64,000 bases of DNA from Antedon mediterranea (GCF_964355755.1 NC_092670.1:10847201-10911200), one strand, 5' to 3'; positions 37,001 to 47,395 are shown, counted from the first letter of the stretch. Notes: generated by a model not told the origin, from the letters alone. Numbers and translations are program-made.

Positions 37001-40000
37001 TCATTGAAATTCATAAAATCGCGCGTAACTTACGCTGCGCAACTCGGACGGGACCGAAAACCTTATTACGACATCTTCAGATAGAGGTCAATCTTCTGAT
37101 AAAGTTATACAATGTTATGTTGAGAAGATTTAGAGATACACTAGCAACAAAATTCTGGGAAAGAAAGAAGAACATAGAAAAAAAAAAGATCCTGACAATA
37201 ACAAGGGGTTATTGTAGTGACCAAAGTTATTGACGCCTTTGGACATGATGACGTCACAAAAAAAAATTTAAAAATGGTAAATCATGCGAAAGATAATTGA
37301 TTGACCTAGACAATATAAAAACATGGTGGAAAATGAAATACGGATAAGTGGAGATGCGCTCTATTAAATGTGATGAGCTATGACGAAAGAGACAAAAATC
37401 CTCTATTTTATTATCGAGTGGCCATACGATGACGTCACAATATCCAGTTAGCCATATCGATGCATGATTCGATATCTACAACTCATCGACTTTCAGAATA
37501 TGTAATAAACAAAAAAATTCACCGTGTAGTTTAGAATCTATGACTGTTTAAAAAAAGGCATAATTTTTGAACTTTTTCATCAAAAACGCGCGCAAATTAT
37601 CAAATTCCAGGTGCTCGTATGACGTGATTTTAAGGCGAAATTGTTTAAAAATTGGTAAAATTACTAGAAAAGGCTGGAAAAACATAAATCACGCGAAAAA
37701 AAGTATGTTTTTAACGCTATGTGCGCACGCGCGTGTAAAAATATATACTCAAATAAATAATAAACCCAGTTTTTATGCTTCATAGAATTTAATATTACTG
37801 TATTTAATTTTTTTATTCAAATGTATTGTTTTTAACATAATTTTCCACTGTTTTTGCTATAAAAGTTGGGTTTTAATAATTAATATAAGTATCTGCCCTT
37901 GTTTGTTTGTAATATTCTGAGCCTCGTTTGGTCTTGTTTGTTTCCATTTGGTTCCATTTAGTGTGACCGGTCACATACACAATACAATTAAAATCATTTG
38001 CGTTCATTCCGTAGCATCCTTCGTAGCTTCAATATTTGGTTTGTTCCGCCAGTTTTGTCACACATGCCATCAGACCTTGTGTAATGTGTTCAAAAAGTGG
38101 GTTTTTTAGATTGTTTAGTTAGAACTGAACAATTGTAAGTCATTGTCGGTTTTGTACCTGATTTTGAATTCTATTTTCTATAGGATAATAAATAAGGTCT
38201 TTCGCTATTTATATTTTATTACATAACTATGATAAAGAACTTTAAAGGTCAGTTCATTTTTAAAATTAAAAGAATGGATTTGCACGCAGTATTTTATTTA
38301 CATTCACCCAAGAAAGCTGCCTCCCCTAAATTTTAATAAAATTACGCTAGAACTGTTGCTTCCGTGGACTTTAGATCCTGACGCCACCGCTGCTTAGGTA
38401 CAGTACATGTCTCAAATTCTGTCCAAGCAGTTTAAATGCGATATTAAAATAAAATTCTACAGTATGTGGGTATTCATTGATTATTTTTACTACAAGGTAC
38501 TAAGGGTCTATAAGGCCTACAAAAAATGTTAATTCTTTGTATACTTTAAATGTGTTTTTTAGTGTAAAAATTGATTAAAGATATACTAACCTGCCGTTCC
38601 TGTGTATCCACTAATTGTCAAAACATAGTTAGAGTACTCAGTACCAACATGGAAGTGAGAATATCTTGCAAACTTTGTTACATCCAAGTGGTCCGTCATC
38701 TCTACTAAGAGCTCAAAACTGCCATGGGAAGTTATACGGTTGATCTGTTCATTACCAAGCCAGAACTCTGTGTTCAAATTTCCAAAACCCTCTTTGTATT
38801 GCGACCAATTACGGTTGAAATTAACTGATCCATCTTCTCTTCTCTGTATCACCTGATAATGAAAGGATAGTAATCTATACTCTATTTTCTAAAACAGTGA
38901 TTTCAAGTTCATCAACTGGAGTAAATAGAAATAAATTAAGAACCTGAATAATAATATTACTATGAGGTTACGTCAATATTTAACAATTTAATTTTGATGT
39001 TCCTCGATTTGATTTGATTATACTCATTTTACAATAATTATGCAAGTTTTTGAACATTTAGTGTGATTTTTCTTGTATTATGTTTAGATCATCATAGTTT
39101 TGTTGGTTTTACATGTGACCTCCAGGCAACGCTTTACTCACTCGATCTGCATGTGCATAGGTATAGTTTTTTAGATTGATTTTTTCATTAATTTCTGTTG
39201 AACAAAATGGTAAATCTAAAGTTATGTTTTTAATAAAGCCGAATATTATTAAGAATTGTTCATTTGCAATAGGCTATTTATCCACCAATATGCAAGTTTT
39301 AAACATGCCTAACAACTGTTCGCTTAACAACTATGTTGTGCAAATGAGTAGAATGTTGACGTCATTCGTTAAAGTTCCCTATTTTATTCTTGCCATCATC
39401 TAAAGGTCAACATCGCCTTCTATCTATTTTCAAGACGTAAGGAGTGCAGGGTGTGACGTCATATGTGAGATGTGCTCCTTCAGATGTATTTACATAAATT
39501 GTTGCCAATACTTACTGTCCATCCTGCATCACTTCTCATGTCACAGTACACAGTAATTTGTGGTCCTCCATCACATAGCTGTATCACATATTGACCACTC
39601 ACAGCAGAAGGATTATTTTGTAAAATGTTACTACACTCCCTCATAAAACACTCTAAAATTACAAAATTTGAAGATCACATATTAGATATAACATTGAAAT
39701 AAGCCTATACATTGAATGAAACGTCCATTTGGTTATAAGATTGATTTTATAGTGGGTCAATACAACAGAAAGTACTTTAAGAATATTAAAGAGAACATTT
39801 CCTATATGCAAATTCAACAGAAACAAAATGTCACTGCCAGCAGCCAATCACTAATAATAAAAGTGAACCTCCATATGAAAAATAAATTTATTTAATAATA
39901 AATTGTATACTTACTTGTTTTGGGAATCAGTGGCCAGGACATGAAGAAAAATGAAATATAAAATAATTAACATAATGACCGTATATAGATAGAATGCCGC

Positions 40001-41954
40001 TATTACAGTAATTTAATAACTACAGACTATAGTTTTGGAGAGAGAGAGAGAAGAGGAACAGCATTTGACAGTAGTTGAAATAGTGAACTTCCTATTGAGA
40101 GTGACCACACGATAATGTAGGTGCATCACATTGGCCAATTGGTGTAGATATGCTAGTTTAAAGTCGCATCCAAAGACATTATTTTTTATCATACGTCCAC
40201 TACACAGTCACGCATTATGCCTGCGTAGAAATGTATTCTGATCAAGAATGTATAAATTTATGACTTTTGAGCCCATTATTATTTATAATTTATTTAAACG
40301 ATATTGCTTTTTGTGCTGATAGTTTTTAATTTATTTATACGCAGATTACACCAATAGTAGTCTCACCATGACAGTAAATCAAGAACTAAATAAAGTTTCT
40401 TCTTTCAAATAACAAAATATTTGAATACTATACAGAGATCCAGATGAACGTTTTTACTACTTTTTGCTTAAATCTAATAATGTATCACTCAATATACTTA
40501 CAACAAATGATATCATGTGTAGTAGACAACACATAACAATATTCAAATTATGATTGACAATATTGCTATTTCACAGGTTTCTCATTAAATTTATAGATGA
40601 AACACTAACATGGGGGCATTCCAAAGTATATATATATATTTTAAATTGTATAATTTTGCTATTGAAAAAAATGAAAAAATTAGTTTTTTTACATCAATTT
40701 AGTCTTTTATTTACAAATCAAAATATTATTCAACCTTTGAAACACTGTTGAAGTTTAGGTCAAGTGAAAATATAAAATTCTTAAAATAATATAAAGTATT
40801 ATTTATGAAATTAATTATTCAAAGAGTTATAAAGAGAAGCAATAATTGTTAAATGTTATCAAAGTAATTTATTTATTTAAAAAAAGTTATGTTTCGTATA
40901 AATAAATCTTCAAGCTATTAACACATTTAAGGCGAATCTTTAAAAATTGACATTGGCATTTGACGTCTGAATTTCTTAGTGGATCCAAGTTGAAACTGAA
41001 ATTTTCTTCTATCTTTTTTTTGTCTTAATAATTTTGCATCTGATTTATAAAGGTTCACAAAGAAAGAAATCTACCAAGTGAAAAAAAACTTGTTTAAATC
41101 TATTGCAATTTAATATCTTTAAGAACAGTTGAAAAGTAAGTTTTGAAAATACAGATTTTGAATCATTATTTCAGTAATATAACACTAAAATGAGGAAAAA
41201 AACCCAACCAAAATTTGTCAGAAGTGACAATTATGAATTTTTAAATAAAAATTATGTATGAATATGAATATGAAATTAATAAAGTCACAATTTTAATAAA
41301 ATATTTGAATATGAACAAACTCGCCATTTCTTGAAGTGCCCTTTTAAACTATAGTAGGCTTAGTCCTAGGAAAAACCTATACCAGCATTTGTTATTTATC
41401 CTTTATGAATTTTAAATGGTAAAATAAATTGATACTTGACTCTCTTTTATATTGATAGAAATATTTTTCTATTTTATATATGGATTTAATGGATATTTGG
41501 ATTTAAGTGATTCCTCTTAATATTTTAGTTCATTACTTTTATGTACTAAACACCTTCAGGAGCCAACAAAATTCAATAGGCTTTTTCCCCAAAACCATGT
41601 TTTGTTGAATATTACGTATGTTGTTCATTCCATCAGTACACTAAATCAGAAAATTTAACTCACCCTTTCGATGTAACTAAACTCAGGCTTTTGAATTATG
41701 TTGTTTTCAATTGATGCTTCTTCCAGTATTTGCTTACTGATTTGACAAACATGATCTTTCTGGTTATAGTTGACCGACAAGCAGTATGATTTGTCGGAAC
41801 ATTCCAGCAAACAATTTACACGGCTTATATTCTTCAACTCATAACTCCAACCACCAAGAGCCTGCCCCTGGATAACTGTATAGAATGAATTGGTCGAAAG
41901 AACGACAATAGGCAGAAGATTAAGAACGACAACCAAAGTTGCAAACGTATGCAT
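24783..41954 (-). CDS. PAN/apple plus fibrinogen-related domain secreted lectin-like protein (FReD gene A)
   Basis: Four exons (41954-41664, 39650-39516, 38852-38591, 25027-24783) with GT-AG introns join in frame into 310 residues. Residues 1-20 form a hydrophobic signal peptide. Residues 22-75 form a PAN/apple-like module with Cys 48, 52, 58 and 70. About 98-310 is a full fibrinogen C-terminal domain, with RECSN, GGPQITVYCDM, GWTVIQRREDGSVNF, the Ca-site-like DRDNDK, and the late cysteine pair in INCATD and WWYKSCHYSNLNGLY. FReD lectins bind acetylated or other glycans; many act in invertebrate immunity, which is inference here. An in-frame ATG at 42065 would bury the signal peptide behind 37 residues, so I chose 41954. 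Intron 3 (about 13.6 kb) is mostly transposons. Confidence 0.85.
25321..26584 (-). mobile_element. Non-autonomous Helitron, unit B of a head-to-tail dimer
   Basis: 1264 bases. On the minus strand it starts TCTATATATAAATTTACG and ends in the hairpin closing with CTAG, followed by host T (plus A at 25320). It joins unit A directly: ...CCATCTAG then TCTATATATA. The hairpin has one mismatch (GCATACC instead of GCGTACC). No Rep/helicase coding; the short open frames are not conserved between units. Confidence 0.75.
26585..27833 (-). mobile_element. Non-autonomous Helitron, unit A of a head-to-tail dimer
   Basis: 1249 bases, with a minus-strand 5' TC at 27833-27832 preceded by host A (plus T at 27834), and a 3' CTAG at 26588-26585. 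The hairpin CTAGATGGTACGCTCGC / GCGTACCATCTAG is perfect. Internal sequence is about 90 percent or more like unit B by eye. Together the dimer occupies one A^T target, the classic Helitron insertion. Confidence 0.8.
29581..31135 (-). mobile_element. Rex1-like LINE, 5' truncated
   Basis: Inserted into the Academ-like gene. The 3' end on the minus strand is AATAAATGATACTTGACTTG followed by a (GACTT)n tail (plus 29581-29612). The 5' truncation is near 31135, inside the RT linker. No clean target duplication could be identified by eye, because the 5' junction falls in decayed sequence. Confidence 0.8.
29733..31128 (-). CDS. Rex1-like reverse transcriptase, intact RT core without endonuclease
   Basis: The open frame runs from the truncation (NKSAGPDGISPMLVKHC) to the stop at 29733, about 460 residues without internal stops. 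RT motifs: IVPIPKRSPIETLNDYRPI, LYIDFSSAFNTIV (motif A), GVPQGCVLSPFLF (motif B), KFADDTTIV (motif C) and FKFLGIYIS. The C-terminus HPASSMFQLMRSGRRFRS with FFPGSFRALN is diagnostic of Rex1/Babar-type elements. The endonuclease and ORF1 are missing, so it cannot move by itself. The intact frame suggests a fairly recent insertion. Confidence 0.85.
32727..33995. mobile_element. MITE-like element, copy 2, with an internal tRNA-like SINE
   Basis: Shares ATCCGATCAAAG, the tRNA-like core, GTTCCCGAGCATT, TGACGTGCTCGTATAAC, ACATCGATTCCT and the terminal GGTTATATGCAT...ATGCATATAACC with 22768-23671. It has about 370 extra bases at about 33450-33815 (rich in GCGCGTG motifs). The left inverted end was not found. 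The tRNA-like core has B-box GATCGAGTCTC (minus, 32915-32925) and A-box TGGCTCGGTGG (minus, about 32959-32969). Confidence 0.55.
34168..36770 (+). pseudogene. LINE C polyprotein fragments: endonuclease and RT
   Basis: Endonuclease: basic linker RKRIRRKRSRPYIPSLIIG, NVQSL, then after a frameshift SFTETWLTDQH (catalytic Glu), SKGGGLCLYVN, INGDFNHC, and LGDHDLVMLRPRYTP. A linker with WITNRVRAVIHKKKNAF ends at about 35378. RT resumes at about 35720 with HYGIPEPLVNAIQVLY, GVLQGDVLAPYIFIILVDYL (motif B), DLDFADDIALLE (motif C) and FKYLGSMM. After another frameshift near 36290 come VYGCESWVL, CYRIMLNIKRTD, LGHALRMP and KRKRGRQKTNF. The last block is common in repeat RT proteins of corals and lancelets. 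Without motif A it is inactive. Confidence 0.75.
35382..35714. repeat. 330-bp dispersed repeat inserted into LINE C, copy 1
   Basis: Starts TATTCGAGTGGCCATAAGATG and carries GTTAGCCATATCGATGCATG and GAAAAACATAAATCACGCG. A close second copy lies at 37390-37736 in the same orientation. It separates the LINE C linker from the RT palm. Confidence 0.7.
36771..37389. repeat. Non-coding repeat-rich stretch after LINE C
   Basis: Contains GCGCACGCGCACG-type motifs and a segment TCCTGACAATAACAAGGGGTTATTG. The latter recalls the TCCTGACAGAATCAAGAGG just before the right end of the MITE at 33995, so these may be related MITE families. No gene was recognised. Confidence 0.4.
37390..37736. repeat. 330-bp dispersed repeat, copy 2
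   Basis: Matches 35382-35714 along its length (CGAGTGGCCATACGATGACG, GTTAGCCATATCGATGCATG, AAATCACGCGAAAAA). It is followed by GTGCGCACGCGCGTG. It carries paired purine/pyrimidine CGCG-rich motifs but no clear terminal inverted repeats. Confidence 0.65.
37765..38590 (-). other. FReD gene A intron 3, exon-proximal ancestral part
   Basis: This is the original intron sequence, recognisable because it is shared with locus C (14440-15229) and locus B (51541-51908). The rest of the 13.6-kb intron is transposon insertion. The donor is GTTAGT at 38590-38585. Confidence 0.7.
38591..38852 (-). CDS. FReD gene A exon 3: central fibrinogen domain
   Basis: 87 codons plus one base (phase 1). Acceptor TATCAG before GTGATACAG; donor GTTAGT after GCAG. 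It contains VIQRREDGSVNFNRNW, YKEGFGNLNTEFWLGNEQIN and ISGYTGTAG, the standard central core of the fibrinogen fold. Its 5' boundary matches the usual GWT/VIQRR junction. Confidence 0.9.
38853..41663 (-). other. FReD gene A introns 2 and 1, no other features
   Basis: Intron 2 is 38853-39515 and intron 1 is 39651-41663. Both are AT-rich with canonical ends. Nothing else was recognised apart from a short (GA)n run at 40040-40051. Confidence 0.6.
39516..39650 (-). CDS. FReD gene A exon 2: start of fibrinogen domain
   Basis: 45 codons with phase 0 on both sides: acceptor TTTTAGAG before TGT, donor GTAAG after ACA. It encodes CFMRECSNILQNNPSAV, then SGQYVIQLCDGGPQITVYCD, ending MRSDAGWT. The first two cysteines of the fibrinogen fold pair here. 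Only the TAGAG alternative acceptor keeps frame with exon 1. Confidence 0.85.
41664..41954 (-). CDS. FReD gene A exon 1: signal peptide and PAN/apple-like module
   Basis: 97 codons, ending in phase 0 at AAAGG before the donor GTGAGT. The start has a purine at -3 (CGCAATGC). The hydrophobic core LVVVLNLLPIVVLS precedes GGWSYELKN and the spaced cysteines in CLLECSDKSYC and HVCQ. The module lacks some apple-domain cysteines, so call it PAN-like rather than a classical apple domain. Confidence 0.8.
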
Positions 41955-42078
41955 TGCGATGTTTTGGAAATACGTATTGACAAAATAAAATGTATGATGT
42001 GCCTTCAAATGCAACTTGTCGTACACCATTATTTGTGGTAATAAGGAACTACTGTACGTTTTCATCTTCTGATGTGCG

Positions 42079-42086
42079 TATTATAG
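42079..42086 (-). promoter_or_regulatory. Weak TATA-like candidate upstream of FReD gene A
   Basis: Minus-strand CTATAATA. A start site about 30 bases downstream would fall after the ATG at 42065 and before the ATG at 41954, which would fit the later start. It is a short match in AT-rich DNA and weak on its own. Bases 42087-42436 show nothing further. Confidence 0.2.
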
Positions 42087-42436
42087 ATGTTCCATCCAAG
42101 TATAATACAATAGAACTTTGTCTGCACCAATCAAAAAGGTGTTAGTAATAATAAGGTGTAATTACATAACAATGTATGAACAAACTTGATGCTTTTTTTC
42201 TAATAGCCTATCAAATTGAACCATCAAATGCATCGAGTTATAGTTTTTTAATTATTATTAAATAAATTAAAGAAATTATCATTAAATCATAACTTAAAGC
42301 AAAAGAGGACACATCCATCATTTTATCAGTTGACATAGAGTTCTGCGATGCTGACGTCACAACATTAGGTGGCGCTGCGTGGTTGCTAGCCAACCAAAAA
42401 ATGCGTTCAACCTGCCCGAGTGACTCCAAGGTCACC

Positions 42437-42640
42437 ACATAAAATGTAAACATATAAAGGATTATTGTCCTTTACTGAATTTTCCTCTTTCAATCTTTAT
42501 AATATTATATAGTATTATATGGTGATGCTATTAAATGACATAAAATGTAAACATATAAAGGATTATTGTCAAGTTTACTGAATTTTCTTCTTTCAATCTT
42601 TATAATAGGATAGTATATGGTGATGCTATTAAAATTCAAA
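42437..42640. repeat. 101-bp tandem duplication
   Basis: ACATAAAATGTAAACATATA starts at 42437 and again at 42538. Both copies continue AAGGATTATTGTC and CTTTCAATCTTTATAATA and end GGTGATGCTATTAAA. The copies differ by small indels. No coding. Confidence 0.75.
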
Positions 42641-42861
42641 CATATTGTAATGTTTGTCTTCCACTTGTCTCTATTCTTAGATATTATTATTTAAAACACG
42701 CTCTCTGCATGTAGAATAATAGCATCTGCATAGTTTAGTATCTTGTTTGAAAATGAAGGTTAATGTAGTGAAATGATAAACATTATTACACTACAAATCA
42801 ATATTTAGAGTAACCATGAGGTGACTTTGGTATTGACACAGAAGGACAGGTGTAAGCTCCT

Positions 42862-43266
42862 ATTTTTCACGCTGCTGCTCTAGCCCGCTACGTCACACGA
42901 GATGACTCATTCATTAGATGAAATCAAGCAGCAGTAATAGTACTACACTTTGACATTTTTGTTAAAATGGAAACTCGACTATAATTTATAGGTACAGTAC
43001 CTGCACCTGTTGAATCCAAAAAACGGCTGGGAAAAGAGTCTAATGACAAATCCCAAAGCATTTCTGGTATTTATGAGTCCCATGATATTACTATAATTCA
43101 CTGTCAGATAATCATTGAATTGAATTATTATCAAAACAGTCCATTGAAGTTTTTGTTTGTAATAGGATACTTGAAGTATCTAGGCTTGATGAAGTAACCC
43201 CCAGACTTGACCTTAGCAATAACAATAAGCAAGCAGCGTTTTTTGTAAGAAATATTCTTGTTTAAA
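42862..43266 (-). repeat. Dispersed repeat, inverted partner of 7130-7765
   Basis: Reverse complement of the repeat at 7130-7765, with shared GCTGCTCTAGCCCGCTACGT, CAAATCCCAAAGCATTTCTGG and GCGTTTTTTGTAAGAAATAT. It lacks the 220-base internal block found in the other copy. Confidence 0.5.
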
Positions 43267-44559
43267 ACTGTAATTGGCTGAATCACGATTTAAAAGAATA
43301 TGTGTGTTTTAATCATTGACAGTACCCAAATGACTACAATTTAATTGTTAAGTTCAAAGTATGGAACCTGCAAAGTAATATTTTCACCCGTATTTTCATT
43401 ACAGTAAAGTGTTTGTACTGTTTTCTTAATTATCAGTACAATTAAATCAATTAGTGTATGTCCATGGCAAAAGTTGAAATGAACTATGGTGACCAATTAA
43501 TACAGAAACAGGAAGTTCCTAAGTCCTGTGGGGCTATGTTTGTGTCCAGTTGTGACAGTTTTATCCTAAATTTCGTCAGTCTATCTTGAGATCTGATCGA
43601 GAAGCCTCAGAAAAAGGGTATGTTTTACTTTACTTTTGTATTAGATTTGGTTAATTTTATGCTTAGGATTTAGATTTTTTTTTGGCTAAGCTCTTAGACT
43701 GAATTGAATTTATATTTTGTAGACTAAGTTTTATTTCTGTTTAACTATTATTTGCTTGTTAACAAATAATTGACGTCACCGTCATGCACAATAATGATTG
43801 ATAGGCACACACCAGTTAAATTATATATTTACTGCCAAGAAAGGTGTAGTGTAGTGCAGGTTTATCAAGTATCAATTTATTTTGAGCCTTTGTATTTTTT
43901 AGTTAAGACTTTTTATGTTGTTATTCTTAGTTTAAGTATAATTTTGAGACTTCATTGCTCAAATGTATATATTTTTAATCTATACATTTAAAGGCACTCT
44001 TTAATTAACTTGCATAGTGTAAAGAAGCTGAATCTATAACTTTTTGTTATAATGACCTACAAAATGAGTTTGTCAGTCCTATCAAATATGTTGAAGTATT
44101 GCAAAATATTAACTTGATTTATTTTAGGCTGTATGTGGTATATACGAACATGAAATAAGACTTCGTATGAGGCCAGTGCCAAGAGAGCCACTGAGCTGGT
44201 AAGACATTAAGATATAATTATTAATTACAAGTTATATAAGTGTAATGTGGTCGTTTTCTAAAGAGAATTGGAAATCCTTTATTTTCACGAATAATTGTAT
44301 TTTGATATTTAGGCCTATAGTTATGCATTGCTGCTCAAATTTAATTTAGTTTATTAAGTTTATTATATATCCTTAATTACATTTTTTGCATGGAGTTTAT
44401 TACCTTGTATTATATATTTTCAGTTTTTTCGTTTTGCTGTATTTCTTGTTATTCAAATAAAATCATATGAACCCAACAGTGCTTTGCCGTTTCTTTTTGT
44501 GACATCCGACCATGCCCTGTAATATCCCGTATTACTACAAAATGTATTGTAGATGGAGA
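43267..44559. other. Non-coding stretch; weak candidate transcript
   Basis: No protein domain. A donor-like AAAAAGG/GTATGT lies at about 43616, and a small acceptor-donor bounded segment at 44129-44198 (TTTTAG before, GTAAGA after). AATAAA occurs at about 44456. These could outline a non-coding RNA but are too weak to call one. Confidence 0.2.
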
Positions 44560-44680
44560 AGCATTCTATATACTTAAGTTTAGAGTTTACAATTTTTTAT
44601 TTTCCTTTTCTATTTATACGTTTATTAATATGGATGATATTTCCGAAATAAAAAGAAATTGAATTGAATTGAATTGAATT
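44560..44680 (+). repeat. LINE 3' end relic with (GAATT)n tail
   Basis: GATATTTCCGAAATAAAAAG runs into a GAATT pentamer array (about 44655-44679). The layout AATAAA-like sequence plus a short tandem tail is that of a CR1/L2-type LINE end. Only the UTR tip is recognisable. Confidence 0.5.
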
Positions 44681-45351
44681 AACATTAATTAATTTTCCAT
44701 ATGTTGTTTTCACATATCTACCACAGTATTATTTAATACACTGCACTCTCCTCACCTCTGCTGGCTTGATGACAACTTGAGCAAAAAAAACCAACCACCT
44801 GACATGTTTTAACTTCAGATGTTGACTTGTCATTATCTAGTTAGGAATCAAAAATTAATATAGTACAATGTTGTATAATATGATCTAGAAATGGATATAC
44901 AGTATTATAGCATTATAAGATAAAGTTGTTCCTATTCATTCTTAAATCAATATTTGAGTGTCTACTGTATTTTGTTTTCATTAATTTTAAAAGCCAGCAA
45001 AACTTCTTTTATCTTGTTTAAAAATCTCAATTATTTCTGTTTTTACCTTTGAAATGTACTTACTTTAATTGTGTTAATTTGATTTTGATAATTTTAAGTT
45101 TAATTTTATATTTTCTTTTGTCCATTTATATACTGTATTTTGTTTATATTTATGTAGTTAAGAACTGAACCACTTTGGAAATCAGTACATTGTATTGAAA
45201 GTGTATTTCAGAATAAAGAAAGATTAAATAAATTAATTAAAATACAAAATTGAAGAGTCAAGGAATATAGTGTGCACTGGAACCTTTGAAGCATGCAGTC
45301 ACAAATGAAAAAGAAAACAGAATCTTGTTAATATATTTAAATATACATACT

Positions 45352-45468
45352 GTTTACTGAGTACGGGCATACTGCTGCGTTGAGACACCGGTTCGAAGTT
45401 AAGCAACATTGGGCCCGGTTGCGTTCTGGATGGGAGACCGTCTAGAAATTGCTGCGGGTGCTGTATAT
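45352..45468 (+). pseudogene. 5S rRNA-related sequence (pseudogene or SINE head)
   Basis: Blocks ACACCGGTTC, GAAGTTAAGCAAC (A box), GGGCCCGGTT and TGGATGGGAGACCG (C box), ending CGGGTGCTGTA, are those of metazoan 5S rRNA in the right order. About 13 bases are missing between GGTTC and GAAGTT, and several stem positions are changed, so it cannot make a functional 5S rRNA. Confidence 0.8.
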
Positions 45469-45695
45469 ACTGGAGAGTGATGGTGTAATGGTAATATCGG
45501 ACTAGCATGTGATAGGCATAGGTTTGAGGTTATCTGTACCATACTAATTGCATCCTTAGGCAAGATGCTTTACTCTCATTGCCTCATCCTTCGGTAGGCG
45601 CTGCACTGCTGGCTGCCGTGGGTCCGTGGAGGGCCTAATCCGAATTTCCTCAGTTTCCAGTTAAGCTTGAGGACAAACCTTTACCTTTACCTTTT
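45352..45695 (+). mobile_element. Composite 5S rRNA/tRNA-derived SINE
   Basis: The head is 5S rRNA-like (45352-45468). A tRNA-like segment (about 45471-45545) follows, with A-box-like TGGTGTAATGG and B-box-like GGTTTGAGGTT. Then comes a body (TTACTCTCATTGCCTCATCC, CTGCCGTGGGTCC, TTAAGCTTGAGGAC) and a (CCTTTA)n tail. The tRNA-like part and body recur at 63529-63760 without the 5S head. Transcription by RNA polymerase III from internal promoters is expected. Confidence 0.7.
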
Positions 45696-45699
45696 ACTG

Positions 45700-46801
45700 T
45701 TTCTTCATTCTTGTTTTGTTTGTGTATTTAATATTTAAAATTATAGACGTTTATTGTGTTACTGTTTAATATTTTTTAATGTCCCCTAGTCACTTATTTT
45801 CTATCATATTTTTGTACATTTATGCATTTCATTGTCGTCTGGGGAATTGTCTTCTTTTGTAAAGCTTCAAAAGCATCTTAGTAACAGTTCCGACTGGAGA
45901 ACAACGACTTAGTTAAATATTCTTGTAGTCTTCTGTTGTTCAATTTTTGTAATATTTTGATTTGTGGTGAAAAGAATGTTTACGGTAATCTTAACAATGT
46001 CTGTTTTCTGGTGGTGTAATTATAAAGAAGTAAATAATGATTGAAAATAAATTACATAAAATAAATAATTAAATATCCAAATAAATAACATTAAATGTTA
46101 ACATCAAAATGGTGGCTCAAGTTTATGCTTTGCAGGAGCGACGGGCATAAGGTAGAAACATGAGCAAGAATACTGTACTTACCACCCGTTAGATAATCAT
46201 TTTTGAAATGGTGCATGTGAGGGCACATGCTGCTGACCACCTGCTGTCTTGACCTCTAAGTGACCTGATTGTGACGTAGGAAAATTGTTTGAGAATCAGT
46301 AAACACAGCATTCGGTATTTGCAAAGAAATTGGTCTAAAAACACATTTTTTTAGAAATAAAAGGTGCCCCAGCTCGAACAGCGCTATTATCGGACTTGCA
46401 GTTGAGGAGGAGATACCGGAACAAACTTTGGCTTAGTGCTATTATAATATGATGATCAACTAACAAAACATCTTAAACAGCCCTTTTGCTCGAGATTACA
46501 TATCCAACCTTTCCAGAACTTGGAACCATCCCTCACCCTCAATTTCACTTAAAACCTAAAACCCACTCCAAAAATCATTTCATTGCCCCTGTATTGAACT
46601 AATAGTATATTTTTGAATATCTTTAAAAAAAAAGTGACCAATAATCAAATCTGATGTAATAATAAAACAATTAAAGCGTTAAATTTGACTGTTATAAGAC
46701 AAAGTTTAATGTACCCTACCTAGTGAGTTTACTGGTAAAATTATTAAATAAAGAAGTTAAATTTAATTTTGTTCTTTTAGGCCTGAAGCTGTTCATTGTG
46801 G
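45700..46801. other. Non-coding stretch, nothing recognised
   Basis: AT-rich, with no supported gene, RNA or element boundary. Confidence 0.35.
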
Positions 46802-47201
46802 GTGTCTTCCATTGTGTCCTAACCAGCTGGTCAAATCTTATGAGTTCAGAGTTCTCAACTTGCTATAGGCCTAATTGATTTCAGTAGTTTGGATAAAAAA
46901 ATTCTGTAGTAATTACACAATTTCAATAGTTGTCTACATGTTTCAGAGCATGTACAAAATGAGATTCAGAAAGACTATCACACTGTGATTGTGTTTTGAT
47001 TGTGTCTTCCATTGTGTCCTAACCAGCTGGTCAAATCTTATGAGTTCAGAGTTCTCAACTTGCTATAGGCCTAATTGATTTCAGTAGTTTGGATACAAAA
47101 ATTCTGTAGTAATTACACAATTTCAATAGTTGTCTACATGTTTCAGAGCATGTACAAAATGAGATTCAGAAAGAATATCACACTGTGATTGTGTTTTGAC
47201 A
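46802..47201. repeat. 200-bp perfect-length tandem duplication
   Basis: Two 200-base units starting GTGTCTTCCATTGTGTCCTA at 46802 and 47002. They differ at only a few positions (for example ATAAAA/ATACAA and GACTATC/GAATATC), so the duplication is recent. Confidence 0.85.
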
Positions 47202-47395
47202 AATTGTAATCTAGAAATGGAAATGAAAATCCAGAACAAGGGCTTTTCGTGGATCGATTGTGGGTCGATGATTTGTCCATCATAAATTTGTGTTTTATTA
47301 GGGGTTCTCATAATTGGAAGCCAAATCATAAATTAATATCTCCATTTCCATATATTAGATGGCAGCACTTAAATAAGTAATTCAATATTCAAATA

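Noticed and set aside
41955-42065. Earlier ATG at 42065 as the start of FReD gene A
   Set aside because: It would add 37 hydrophilic residues before a clear signal peptide; the ATG at 41954 starts directly at the hydrophobic segment.
45352-45468. Functional 5S rRNA gene
   Set aside because: A deletion of about 13 bases and changed stem positions, and it is fused to a SINE body.
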